A DNA stretch of 64,000 nt, taken from positions 33,788,236 to 33,852,235 of the forward strand of contig OZ024799.1 in the NCBI GenBank assembly GCA_964017045.1, in the 5' to 3' direction. The stretch is from Omphiscola glabra. Taxonomy: Eukaryota; Mollusca; Gastropoda; Lymnaeidae. The notes below the pieces were generated by a model that saw only the letters and a list, made by a program, of their open reading frames with translations, made no database searches and was not told where the DNA came from. Positions within the stretch are counted from its first letter, which is position 1; every line of letters begins with the position of its first letter. This document shows, in pieces, positions 54,444 to 64,000 of this stretch. The translations under genes and the position numbers were made by a program.

Positions 54444-57400
54444 CTACTCCAGAAATCGAGATGGCATTTTTTGAATTCTTGAAGGACGATTTAAACTTTT
54501 TGTTAATGTCTCATCTTGAGCTTCATTCTTTTCAAGCTTAATGCTTGAAGTTGGAGTACTGGTAGCCGACTGTTTAGGGGATTTCATATTCCTTGAAGGA
54601 TACTTTTCATTTAAATTTAAGGGTCTACCACTACCTTCTGACTTTCCAAATTTGCGTTTGAGTGACTTCCTACCCACCTTTGATATAGGAGTTAATTTTG
54701 TGGGTTCCTCATCCGTAGCTCTGTCCTTTTCTTTAACAGCCTCATCCTGAGGTTTATTCTTCTCTTCTGTTGCATCTTTATCTTTGGGGATTTTTTCCTG
54801 CTTTACATTTTCTCCATGGGCATCCTCTAAGTGCCTAACTAAGGTGTCAAGGTCAGTAAATTTTCGTCGACAGTCCAGGCAAATAAAGCCACCAGGTGTC
54901 CTTTTAAATTTACCATCTTTGTTGCTTGCAAAATCAGCATCATCATCAAATGCTTCATCTCCTATAAATTCTTCACTATCAGAGTCAAATTTCAAAGCAT
55001 TGCTTCCACTTCTTTTCACAACTGATAAACTGGCTTTTCTTGATATCTCCGGAGCTTTGTTCTCATGTCCAGTTAGGCTGTCATCTCCAGAGGTGGCTGA
55101 TTTAATTGATTCATTGACCTGGGAAAAGGTTTCATCTATAACTGTTATTCGGCCACCGTTGTCTAATATAACAATATCCGTGTGTTTGCGAATATGAACC
55201 ATCAGATTATGCTTCAGACTTGCAATTTTACCACATATTTTACATTTGAAACCTTTGCCCTCTGGGAGCCTCATCATGACCTTACTCTCTTCCGAGCACT
55301 TCTTTTCGTGATTCATTTTTATGACAAGCCTTGCAAACGGAGCCCCACAAATTGAGCAAGGGAAAACCTGTCTATCTTCTGAGACTGAGTCATCTTCGTC
55401 AAAAGTTTCCATTGGCTCCTCAATTACTTCCTCTTTCTTAATGCTGTGTGTTTTCTTTCTATGAACAATCAAAAAGAACTTTCTGCTGAATGTTTCCCCA
55501 CATACTTTGCAGACAAATGGCTTTGTGTGTATTTTCTTGTGATTCATTAACATGTACTGATGACTAAAACACTTATTGCAGGTCATGCATTCAAATGGGC
55601 GTTTGTTGAGGTGACCTCGGATGTGACTCATCATTCTGTATTTATTTTGAAGTTTTTTGTCACAGTGCTTACAGAAATAGCCTGATTTGTCATCCATAAG
55701 GCCATAATCCAGTGTTTCTTCTACTCGCTCTTTTTCATTGTGCTTTTTCTTGTGGGAATCCAAGAAAAGTTTTCGTGAGAAAGCAGAAGGACATTTCTCA
55801 CACTTAAATGGCTTTGTGTGAACTTGTAAATGCCTCTTAAGTGTTGCAGCACAAGGAAACCATCTTTTGCAGTCAGGGCAAGGAAAAGGCTTGTCATTTG
55901 TGTGCACTCGTACATGCTGCTGTACATGAAGTTTTAAAGAAAAGGATTTGGAGCAGAAGCCACAAAAATATGCCCTACGACTTGAGTCATAATAATAGGC
56001 AGCATCAGGTTTCTTTATGGAGGTTTCACCAGAAGTAGATTTTAAAAAGTTGATTTTCTTCGGTGCCAATCCTGGATTCCTATTCCATGATGATTTCCTA
56101 CTATGAGTTCCAACATGTTTAATCATGTTGCCCAGTCTTTTCATTTCAATTCGGCAGATATCACAACGGTACGTTTTACCATCTTCCATAACAGTATAGT
56201 TGAGTGTCTCCATGCTTCCCAAACAGGCTCCTTGTAGGTGCTTCAGCAGTTGTGCATTATGAGCAAAAGCTCCATTACATTGTGGGCATCTGTAGGGCTT
56301 AGAGTGGGTCTTCTTATGCTTGACCAATTCTCCCTTGTCCACAAACTGCTTTGGACACTCATCGCAGGCAAAAGGTTTCTCTTTCAAATGGTGAATCAAG
56401 TGTCTCATCATATTCCCTCGTTGCACAGTCCGTTTTCCACAATGTCCACACTGGTACATTTTAACAAACTCTTCAGGCACGACCGGAATTTTCAGGTCAG
56501 GCATATCATCTGCGTCAACGGGTTCAGCAGAAGAATTACCAGAAGAGTTTCTCGGTAGAGAATTATCATCCGTGCTGGTGCTTTGGTCAATAACAGTTTC
56601 CTGTAATCCATTAGAGGTGACCATGAACACAGTTTTCTGAGTGGTTGTTTTTTTTTCAGTTGCATCCTCAACTGTCAGAGGTGGAGTCGTGTCTTCTTCA
56701 GTTGAAGTTACAGCTTCTGCAAGTTCTTTGATTTCTGCTTCAATTTCTTTTTTTACCTGCCTGTCAATTTCTCCAGGATCAGCTTTAACAATTCGCTGCT
56801 TGTATTCAAAAGTCTGACCGCCAAGAGCCGCCATACTCATCTCCTCCACCCTGGTCCCATCCTCATCAACGAAAGTCCTCATTGTGACCTCTTTCATGCT
56901 ATTTCCAGTTTTTACGAGAGCAGTTCGAGCCTCATGACGTCGTAAATGTAAAGCCAAAAGAGACTTGCGTAAGAAAGATTTTTTACACAAGTAGCATGGA
57001 AAAATTCTTTTATGTATCATCGTATGCTTTTTCAGATTGCAAACATCTTTAAATCCTTTATTACATACCTCACAAACAAACGGACGTTCAGCACTGTGAT
57101 ACATTTTGTGTCTAAGTAGGTTTGTGGAGCTGGACAAAACTTTCCCACAAATGTCACAAATGTTGTTTTTGTTACCAATTCCACGACTACCTGGTTTGAC
57201 CCCTTGTGCATTAGTTAGTTCTAACATCATGTCCACAGCTTTGGCACCTTCTGGTCTTATAATCTGAATGTGCTGCATTTCATCATTTGGGCCTTTAAAT
57301 GCAAAACTAAGGAAACCCTCTGTAGTTTCACCCATTTCTGACACTTCTGAGTTTCCTTCAACATCTCCTTTAGTTTGTTTCAATAAATCTTCCATTCCAG

Positions 57401-57623
57401 GAGTGCTAACAACAGAGCTGAAGCCATCTTGAATCATTTCTAGAGGTTGTGTTTGTGGAGCAATATTTATATGTGTAACAGTGCTAGTGGACCTTTGTAC
57501 TGGTAGTGGTATCCTTTTTGAAGCTATCACTTCAGGTGGTTTGGGAAAATCTAGTTTGATAACTCCTGCCTCTTCTAACTCTCTTAGGGGTGAAACTTGA
57601 TTCAAGGTCATATTGTGAGTTGG
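54444..57623 (-). CDS. Zinc-finger gene exon 3 and stop
   Basis: 1059 codons and TAG, starting PTHNMTLNQVSPLREL after CCATTAG. It holds all but the first finger and ends SRIQKMPSRFLE. The uninterrupted frame of more than 3 kb in otherwise stop-dense DNA is strong evidence of selection. The plus-strand frames over it are shadows. Confidence 0.97.
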   Translation of the reverse strand, partial: PTHNMTLNQVSPLRELEEAGVIKLDFPKPPEVIASKRIPLPVQRSTSTVTHINIAPQTQPLEMIQDGFSSVVSTPGMEDLLKQTKGDVEGNSEVSEMGETTEGFLSFAFKGPNDEMQHIQIIRPEGAKAVDMMLELTNAQGVKPGSRGIGNKNNICDICGKVLSSSTNLLRHKMYHSAERPFVCEVCNKGFKDVCNLKKHTMIHKRIFPCYLCKKSFLRKSLLALHLRRHEARTALVKTGNSMKEVTMRTFVDEDGTRVEEMSMAALGGQTFEYKQRIVKADPGEIDRQVKKEIEAEIKELAEAVTSTEEDTTPPLTVEDATEKKTTTQKTVFMVTSNGLQETVIDQSTSTDDNSLPRNSSGNSSAEPVDADDMPDLKIPVVPEEFVKMYQCGHCGKRTVQRGNMMRHLIHHLKEKPFACDECPKQFVDKGELVKHKKTHSKPYRCPQCNGAFAHNAQLLKHLQGACLGSMETLNYTVMEDGKTYRCDICRIEMKRLGNMIKHVGTHSRKSSWNRNPGLAPKKINFLKSTSGETSIKKPDAAYYYDSSRRAYFCGFCSKSFSLKLHVQQHVRVHTNDKPFPCPDCKRWFPCAATLKRHLQVHTKPFKCEKCPSAFSRKLFLDSHKKKHNEKERVEETLDYGLMDDKSGYFCKHCDKKLQNKYRMMSHIRGHLNKRPFECMTCNKCFSHQYMLMNHKKIHTKPFVCKVCGETFSRKFFLIVHRKKTHSIKKEEVIEEPMETFDEDDSVSEDRQVFPCSICGAPFARLVIKMNHEKKCSEESKVMMRLPEGKGFKCKICGKIASLKHNLMVHIRKHTDIVILDNGGRITVIDETFSQVNESIKSATSGDDSLTGHENKAPEISRKASLSVVKRSGSNALKFDSDSEEFIGDEAFDDDADFASNKDGKFKRTPGGFICLDCRRKFTDLDTLVRHLEDAHGENVKQEKIPKDKDATEEKNKPQDEAVKEKDRATDEEPTKLTPISKVGRKSLKRKFGKSEGSGRPLNLNEKYPSRNMKSPKQSATSTPTSSIKLEKNEAQDETLTKSLNRPSRIQKMPSRFLE

Positions 57624-59027
57624 CTAATGGAAGTGAGAAATAGTTTATTTAAAGGTTTGAAAAATATTATTTTCATGAGGTAAGAATAAATGGAAATAAT
57701 AAAAAATTGATCTAAGAATTAGAAATTCCTTCAAATAAACTTGAACCTTGTCTTTATTGAAAGATACCCTTCAAAATATTTTGTAAAAAGTTAACAGGTT
57801 TGTATAAAATGTGCAGTTCATAATATATCATTGCTATAACTCTCCAAATTTTACATGAGACAATAAAAACCTTTTAACTTTAAAATGAACTTTTTAATAT
57901 TTGGCTAGATCATGTGACAGAAAATATACTTTACAGTAAACAAAATTTTTAAATATTTAAAAAAAACAAGGAAAAACCTTAGATCTTAATAAATTTGAAA
58001 AAAAACCAACAGACAATTGGGTTTAGATAACAAAGAGTTGCAGTGACGATATTTAAACAAATTTTATCAATTGACTATTAAGGTATATCCTTAAACTAAA
58101 AAGTTATGTAATAATATATTTGGTTCTATGTCACAGTGTAATTAAGTGTTAAAAAATAAAATGTGAACACTCAGAAATCAAGTCACAGGAAATCAATTTA
58201 CCTCACACAGCTTGTCCACCATATTTTGAGAAGTAAAGTGTAAGTTTCAAACAATCAACAAACCTGTAAGACTTGCTTTATTGAGCCATCCTCTCCAAGT
58301 TGCAAGATATCTCTCGTCACTGTTACACCACCTGGAGTCTCAGGGGGTAAGGTAATGCTCATGACTATTTGAGAACTTGGACGTTCCTGTTTGATTTGCT
58401 CCAAATGTGAGAACATATGCTCCTATGAGTGACAAAGGGAAACCAGAAGGAAAACAATATTTATTTATTTTGTAGTAGCAGCCATCAATATTCCAAATAA
58501 AATTAGATAAATTGATTAAAAAGCAAATTAAACGTTGTCAATTTTTACTTTAAGTGACATTAGTCATTTGAACTATAAATTATAAAGTAAGTAAATATTT
58601 ATAAAAGTAGGCCAATGTTCATATTAATATAAAATAATATATATATATCGGTATATGATAAATATGTACACATAACTCATTAAATTTTCACTAATAAAAC
58701 CAAATTTAAATTGAGGACAATTATAATTTTTTATCTTGTATTCCTTTCTAATTTCTTTTTAAGTTAAAAAAAAAATTTAAATGATTTTAAAAATTTATGA
58801 AAACTATATTTTGTCATTAAAAAATATGTGAATTATTAATTATTTATTATGTGACAAAACATTTCCTTTCAATTTCATTAACAAATAATTACCTTAAACA
58901 CAGACTTTTCCAAGAATTCCAATTCACAAAGACCACACTTATAAGGATTAACCAAATGAATGACAATGTCATTAGGGCCAACTTCTGGGATTTCTTCTTC
59001 AGACATCATGGTAATAGTTTGCTCCAT
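54444..59027 (-). CDS. C2H2 zinc-finger protein, three coding exons, about 17 fingers
   Basis: Exons 58893-59027, 58264-58422 and 54444-57623 join in phase 0 to give 1157 residues. About 17 C2H2-type fingers are scattered in groups with acidic or Ser/Thr-rich linkers: one at residues 29-51, three near 250-335, several near 495-620, then a long run to about 890, and one (ICLDCRRKFTDLDTLVRHLE) near 1015. Two end in cysteine instead of the last histidine (LLKHLQGAC, MNHEKKC). Linkers are mostly not the TGEKP type. The C-terminal tail is basic and Ser/Thr/Pro-rich, with GRKSLKRKFGK as a possible nuclear signal. Probably a nuclear DNA-binding regulator. I do not recognise an orthologue, so no symbol is given. 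No KRAB, BTB or SCAN domain was seen. Confidence 0.93.
58264..58422 (-). CDS. Zinc-finger gene exon 2
   Basis: 53 codons, phase 0-0. EHMFSHLEQIKQERPSSQIV supplies the histidines of finger 1, then ITLPPETPGGVTVTRDILQL and GEDGSIKQVLQ. Acceptor CTCATAG, donor GTTTGT. Confidence 0.9.
58893..59027 (-). CDS. Zinc-finger gene exon 1
   Basis: ATG at 59025-59027 in good context (ACAATGG): MEQTITMMSEEEIPEVGPND then IVIHLVNPYKCGLCELEFLE. The frame is open further upstream to an ATG at 59139-59141, so a longer N-terminus cannot be excluded. Donor GTAATT cuts finger 1 between its cysteine and histidine pairs. Confidence 0.85.
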
Positions 59028-60900
59028 TGTCAGCCAAGTAAATTGAGTTCTAATGTATTCTGCTATTCTACATTGAATGCAGCATCTGCTGGTCAAAATG
59101 TTGCAATGCCAAGCCCAATGTGTGTGACACCTATTTAACAATGGTAAGTAAACTGTCTATAAGTTCATAATAATGATATTAATTATCAGTGCTATTGAGC
59201 GATGCTCAAGATAACTATATGAATAAGATGGACAGCTACCTGTGTCCATCATAGAGTCAGCTACCCCGCTACACCATTTTAATATGGAAAAAAATGGTGA
59301 TTTTAAAAAAAAGTTTCAATTCAGGAAGTGTATAAATATTATATTTAATTCTTAATGATAATTATAGTGATATAATGATGGTGTCTTGTGTGATTAATAA
59401 TTAAATTGATACTCATTCATATCATCTTTTTTTCAACAATATTTTTCAAAATAATCATTTTAAGATCATTGGCCCTAGCCAGAAATAGGGAGGTAACCTT
59501 TAAATGGGTAATCGTTACATATAAATTATTTTTATGTTTAGTATGGTATAATAGTTCTTTTTTTTTAAAGCTGTGCTTGCTTAACTCAGACTCAGTAATA
59601 GTAAGTTGAGTTTGAGTAGCCAGTAGAACAAGTCACTAGGCGTGACTAGGCCTCCCTAGAGCTGCAGGAGCCATCAGTGACAGTGGTATCAGCAGACTTT
59701 CTTCTCTACTGAAAACATTAATTTTAAGACTTAGTATTTTTAAGAGGCCCACACTACATCATAGGCCCTACAGTAGGCCTACAAAAGGGGAGTACAGTTA
59801 AGTACAGTACACTACAGTAGGTAGATGTGATTGATCATTCATTGTTGAGTACTGAGTGTCAGAACACTTCAAGTTTAAGTACCTACAAACAGTACACTTT
59901 TCACTGAAATCAATTCACTGTTAACACATTAAAATAATAGTTAATTCTTTTAACTAAATTTAACTAAAAATACAGTAATCACTTTTTAAAATAAATTTCG
60001 CTTACTCTCAATATGTTAAAAGTTATTAACTAAATAATAAAATATTAACGCAAAAAGCGAAAATTTTCAACACTGTGCCACCAACGTAGCTAATCTAATT
60101 CGCATGTAATCGTTATCAAGCTGCAGAATAATGGCGGCCACATAATTTTTTCAAGCGAACGTTGGTGGCCTGGATATAGAAAATGTTATTCAATGACTTT
60201 GAAGCTAATACTATCCTTAATACTAACTGGGTGTTGAAATATAAAGTACGAAATGTCCAAGAACCAAACAGAAATCACAAAAACACAATTTAAAGTTTAT
60301 AATCATTAAATTATAATGAGAAAATGCAGACACATAAAATGCAAATTTTGGATGGACGCGCATAAAGAGTTACTTCCCCTATTTTCAAGACCAATGATAA
60401 TATAAAAATGCAAGAATTTTATGAAAATGAAACGAAATAAATAAAGTCTTAAGAAGACGTTTAAACTTTACCGACATTACTCAAGTCCCTACATGGCCAA
60501 TTCATGACAAAATGTAACAATGCGCAACTATATTAGTGATATATCCCCCATATAAATATAATAAATAATTGGAAAAAAATAGTATAATTAAACACTCTTC
60601 TTATAACGATTAATGCTCCCAGTGCCAGTACTCAAGTCTTGGCACTCTTGGACTAATATGAATTTGTATCGTAGTATCGGTAAGCCTATGCCCTACCCAC
60701 GTTAAGAGAGTTGAGTAGGTCAAAGAGGGGGTACGGTTGCCATATAGTATCCGAAAGGAGGACATGTTAAATAAAATGTCCTCATCAACCTTAAAATCTC
60801 CTCCTTTTTTAAATGTTTGTGCAGTGTACAAATTACAGTATTGTTAGGCACCCCAATACTCGCTTCGCGAGCGGTAGGCATTGTCTTATTTTTTCACTGA
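59028..60900. other. Upstream region of the zinc-finger gene; no gene recognised
   Basis: Probable 5' UTR and promoter region, AT-rich, without a clear TATA box. A GGAGGACATGTTAAATAAAATGTCCTC palindrome near 60757-60783 (20 of its bases: GAGGACATGTTAAATAAAAT) stands out. Nothing coding was supported. Confidence 0.45.
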
Positions 60901-60929
60901 CTTACTTACTTCAACCTTTTACCCAGTTT

Positions 60930-61230
60930 AGGGCATAATGATCGCTGTTGTTTTCCTAGTTTCTTCTCCATATAGTAGGACTGTTTTTACATTTGTATTG
61001 AAGTTGAAGATTCTGACTTTGGTTTGCAGCTGCAGCTCCTTTGACTCCCATATTTTCTTTCATAGCAGAAATGCTGGTATAGCCTTTCCAATTCTAACCC
61101 TTACATCAGCTTTTGATCCGGATTTGTTTGGCTGAGTTTATCTTCATGATCTTTGTCTTGCTTTTATTTATTTTGAGTCCGAGCTGTGCTGAAATGGTAG
61201 CTACGTCTTCCTGCATTTGTTGCATATATA
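60930..61230 (-). pseudogene. LINE reverse-transcriptase fragment (third)
   Basis: In broken minus-strand frames: MQEDVATISAQLGLKIN, KSKTKIMKIN, then a KIW-SKELQLQTKVRIFNFN block and VKTVLLYGEE. These are the LGLKIN-KTK and KTKVRLFN...LLYGSE landmarks of the thumb region in invertebrate non-LTR reverse transcriptases, upstream of the portion kept in the 21.2 and 23.5 kb copies. Confidence 0.8.
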
Positions 61231-62200
61231 TTTTATAAAGTATTTTATTAATTTTAATTGAGATTCTGATCAGAAAATGTAAGTTATAAAAATCTTAAGT
61301 CAAGTGTAAAAAGATTTTAATTAATGGGAAAAATGCAACCATTCAGAAAAATTGCAACCATGTATCCACTTTTCCTTATATATAATCATTTTATCTTAGT
61401 TCATTCACTGGAAAAATGCTAGTTTCATTCATTACCTTTATGTGGCACTGATATCCCTGTCAACCTTGCACCCAAAATCTGAGTTAAAGTTAAATATATC
61501 ATAACAATCTTGCAAGTTAAAGAACTTAAAAGAAGATGGTGATGCTACTGCTGAATGCACACTCTACTGCAGAACAACAATAAATTACAAAGCTTTTTGA
61601 TGTAATAAAGAATTATAGTTTAGTTGATTTAATAAATAGTTTCTTCACTGCTGTAGACAAATCACATGAAAGATAAAAAATTACATAAAATATTATTTTA
61701 TTGCAGGATAAATTATAAAAAGAAGTGTTTCAAACTAAAAAGAAATAAATTATTATCACATTGATTGGTTGAAAGTTTTTATTGATAGCTGTTCCTTTCA
61801 GCCAAAAAAATGTGATGATTTTTTCACTGCTGTTGATAAAATTTACTTAAATAAATGGATATTATTAATATTATGCTCACAACGGACAATAACATGACAT
61901 GGTTTTTATTTGTAACATAGTTTTTATTTGTAACATAGTTTTTATTTGTAACATATATATGCCAATTACATAACAATAACACATTAAATACATTTTGAAT
62001 AGGATATTGATTCTCTGAGATATCAGATTTTATAATCGTGGAGTCCAATAGCATTTTGATTAGCGGCAGTAAAAAATATTCTGGTGAATTTTGTTTGCAC
62101 ATTACTTGTATTGGTAATTGTTTTCCTTGTCAATAAACAGTTAATTAAAATTAAAGAAATAAAACTAGGATTACTAAATTATTTAATTATTTTTATATTT
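61231..62200. other. AT-rich interval, no gene recognised
   Basis: No exon or known element apart from an 18-bp tandem repeat (GTTTTTATTTGTAACATA, three units, 61902-61955). Confidence 0.5.
61902..61955. repeat. 18-bp tandem repeat, three units
   Basis: GTTTTTATTTGTAACATA repeated three times without mismatch. Confidence 0.9.
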
Positions 62201-62208
62201 TGTTACAA

Positions 62209-62274
62209 ACTGAAAAAAAGATTCGACCAAATTTCCATTTGATCAATTTCCGTCGATCAAATTTCCGGTAATCG
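62209..62274. mobile_element. Partial second copy of the long-TIR MITE
   Basis: AACTGAAAAAAAGATTCGAC, then CAAATTTCC blocks ending GATCAAATTTCCGGTAATCG, match the right arm of the 28984-29250 element (AACTGAAAAAAAGATTCAAC ... CAAATTTCCAGTAACC) with an internal deletion. The left arm is absent. Confidence 0.8.
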
Positions 62275-62579
62275 TGTGTAGCGAGGTGGGAAGGTCTGAG
62301 TTTGCACCATTAGTTAATACTTCATCGTATGAAATAGTTTCACTCACCACTTAGCCAAGCTTACCTCCAACCCCATCGCCATCATCCAAGCTATGGCACA
62401 GACGCTAATGAAATTGGCCTACACCATAAAGTTCCAAATTAGTTGTCAATTATTATGGCCTAAGCTATATACATAAATGAAGTGGAAGGCTTAGATTACG
62501 ATATACACTACTTCGTGTGTTGATGGATCTTTGACAGAATTGGCCACAACCATTCATAATACCACTGGTGAAAAGGATC

Positions 62580-62960
62580 CCTCTGGGAACGTGATCTTAC
62601 TGAGGAATATGATCTTAATGGGGAATGGGATCCAACTTAGAAAACATGATCCAAATCATTAAAAGTAGCACAACAGAGAATAGATCCTAACATGAATGGG
62701 ATCTCACGGTGAACGTGATCTCACCAAGGAATGGCGTCAAATCGGGAACGGGATCACATCGGGGAACTAGATCCCATTGGAGAACAGGATCCCAAGGGGT
62801 ATGGGATGTCATAGGGGAAACTGGATCCCATCGGGATAGGGATCCAAATCGGGTTGGGTTCCCCACCAAGAACGGTATTCCACCGGGATCCCAAATGAGG
62901 TTGGGATGCCATCTGGAACAGGATTCTATTGTATTGGGATTTCACTGAGTTCAGGGTCCC
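62580..62960. repeat. GGATCC-rich degenerate minisatellite
   Basis: Variants of GGGAAYGGGATCCCAHYGG repeat about every 20-25 bp, many centred on GATC or GGATCC. Strongly diverged. The frames in both strands here are repeat artefacts. Confidence 0.75.
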
Positions 62961-63299
62961 TTTCGGATTGTATTTTATGAATATTGTTTTAGGGGAGAAA
63001 ATTTAAATAAGAAAATATTCATGTGTTTTTACAGGCCCCTTAATTTAGATGTTAGCTAAAGGGCTAAAAAATGTTCATTTCTGAATGCCATCACGAGCGA
63101 CGCCGTGTATATTGTCTAGTTTCATGAAAAATTAAAATTGTGAGTTCATTACTATTCAGTACCGGTATTTGAATATGGATAATCAAGTGTATGTCTACTA
63201 AGTTTTATCTAGATCCAATCAAGGCAGGAGCCTTTGTTTGGAATTATAATTATACATCTCACATAAGAAAAAGAATATCCAAAACGGAACATCTAATTC

Positions 63300-64000
63300 T
63301 ATGGGGACTAAAATGGGACCCAGCTATGCACGCTTGTTCATGGGGAATTTCGAACACATGGTCGAAAGGAACTATACTGGACACCTCACTGAATTCTAAA
63401 AGAGGTACATTGATGCCAGTTTAGGGGTTACCACTATGGAGAGGAGTGAACTTGACCTTTTCATTAACTTTTTAGGCTCCTTCCACCCCTCCATTAAATT
63501 TACATCTCTTGTCTCTGAGATCTCTCAACTTTTTGGACATTACAGTCACCTTTCACAAAAGACAGCCTACTCACCTCCGCCTTTTTTAAACCCACTGACA
63601 GCCACAGTTATCTACTCTACTCTTCCTCTCACCCTAAATCCTGTAAAGACTCTATTCCTTTTTCTCAATTACTTTGTCGGTCGGAGGGTGACTTTTGGGA
63701 CAAAGCACTTGAGATGCTAGACTCTTTCCGATGTAGGTCCTACCCGGAGATAGTACATTCATCAGCCCTTCAAAGGGTTAAGAATATTACCCGTGCTGAT
63801 GCCTTCAGGTCACGTCCGAGCGACAATGTTGACAGGACCAAACTTATTATCACTTATCACCCTCACAGTCTAATAGCAGCCAAACGTGTTTTCCTTAAAA
63901 ACTCCTCACCGACACATAAACACGGGACATTTTCTCTTCCCCGCCTCTCATTGTTTTCAGGCGTGATAAAAATCTGAGAGACCTCATTGTGAGCAGTCAC
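63300..64000 (+). mobile_element. Decayed Penelope-like reverse transcriptase, runs off the window
   Basis: Plus-strand pieces in order are GTKMGPSYARLFMGNFEHMV (63304 onward), a catalytic-site block reading YIDA at 63406-63417, a LDLFINFLGSFHPSIKFTS block, FLDITVT, then FFKPTDSHSYLLYSSSHP, IPFSQLLC, and RADAFRS...LIITYHPHS. This is the palm-to-thumb layout of Penelope-like (GIY-YIG-associated) reverse transcriptases. Damage seen includes an in-frame TAA at 63397-63399, at least two frame changes near 63530-63580, and the catalytic YIDD second aspartate replaced. The C-terminal endonuclease, if present, lies beyond 64000. The assignment to Penelope-like is from memory of the family. Confidence 0.8.

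Noticed and set aside
54541..56558. Several plus-strand frames of 65-137 codons
   Set aside because: All lie antisense to the long zinc-finger exon and have no own features.
59028..59141. Longer N-terminus of the zinc-finger protein from an upstream ATG
   Set aside because: Open in frame, but the residues look random and the inner ATG has a better context; not excluded by data.

Overview
This is eukaryotic, animal DNA: AT-rich, with large spliced genes, GT/AG introns that keep reading phase, dispersed transposon relics, miniature inverted-repeat elements and nuclear tRNA genes. The gene content and the mix of Gypsy, LINE, Penelope-like, hAT and pogo-like relics fit a lophotrochozoan, perhaps a gastropod mollusc. 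That placement is inference; no marker in the window proves it. No bacterial operon, CRISPR array, rRNA gene or viral genome was seen.

Layout. (1) 1-7757: no exon recognised. It holds a CA-rich low-complexity tract and a decayed minus-strand Gypsy pol (about 5826-7700), and is probably a 5' intron of the next gene. (2) 7758-30070, plus strand: the central and C-terminal part of a SLMAP (sarcolemma membrane-associated protein) gene, 26 coding exons ending in a tail-anchor membrane segment; the N-terminal FHA exons are not in the window. Its introns hold a hAT transposase relic, two LINE fragments in inverted orientation around one exon, a hAT-type element enclosing one of those fragments, and a long-TIR MITE with a 9-bp target duplication. 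(3) 33749-41388, minus strand: a complete RBM17/SPF45 splicing-factor gene in 12 coding exons, convergent with SLMAP. (4) 41389-54443: a repeat-rich interval with a pogo-like MITE carrying two nested hAT MITEs (both with exact 8-bp target duplications), an intact tRNA-Glu(TTC), two copies of an unrecognised GC-rich repeat, a tRNA-Asp-like sequence lacking three bases, and a FAM200/ZBED5-like hAT relic. (5) 54444-59027, minus strand: a three-exon C2H2 zinc-finger gene (1157 aa, about 17 fingers). (6) 59028-64000: upstream region of that gene, a LINE reverse-transcriptase relic, GGATCC-rich minisatellite and the start of a decayed Penelope-like reverse transcriptase that runs off the window.

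The three protein genes are not an obvious functional cluster. From family knowledge, SLMAP is a membrane-anchored coiled-coil adaptor of the STRIPAK/Hippo and centrosome/ER-SR systems, RBM17 is a spliceosome-associated alternative-splicing factor, and the zinc-finger protein is a presumed DNA-binding regulator. The most interesting structure is the exon architecture of SLMAP: eight exons of exactly 63 bp, all phase 1-1, each encoding three heptads in the same coiled-coil register.
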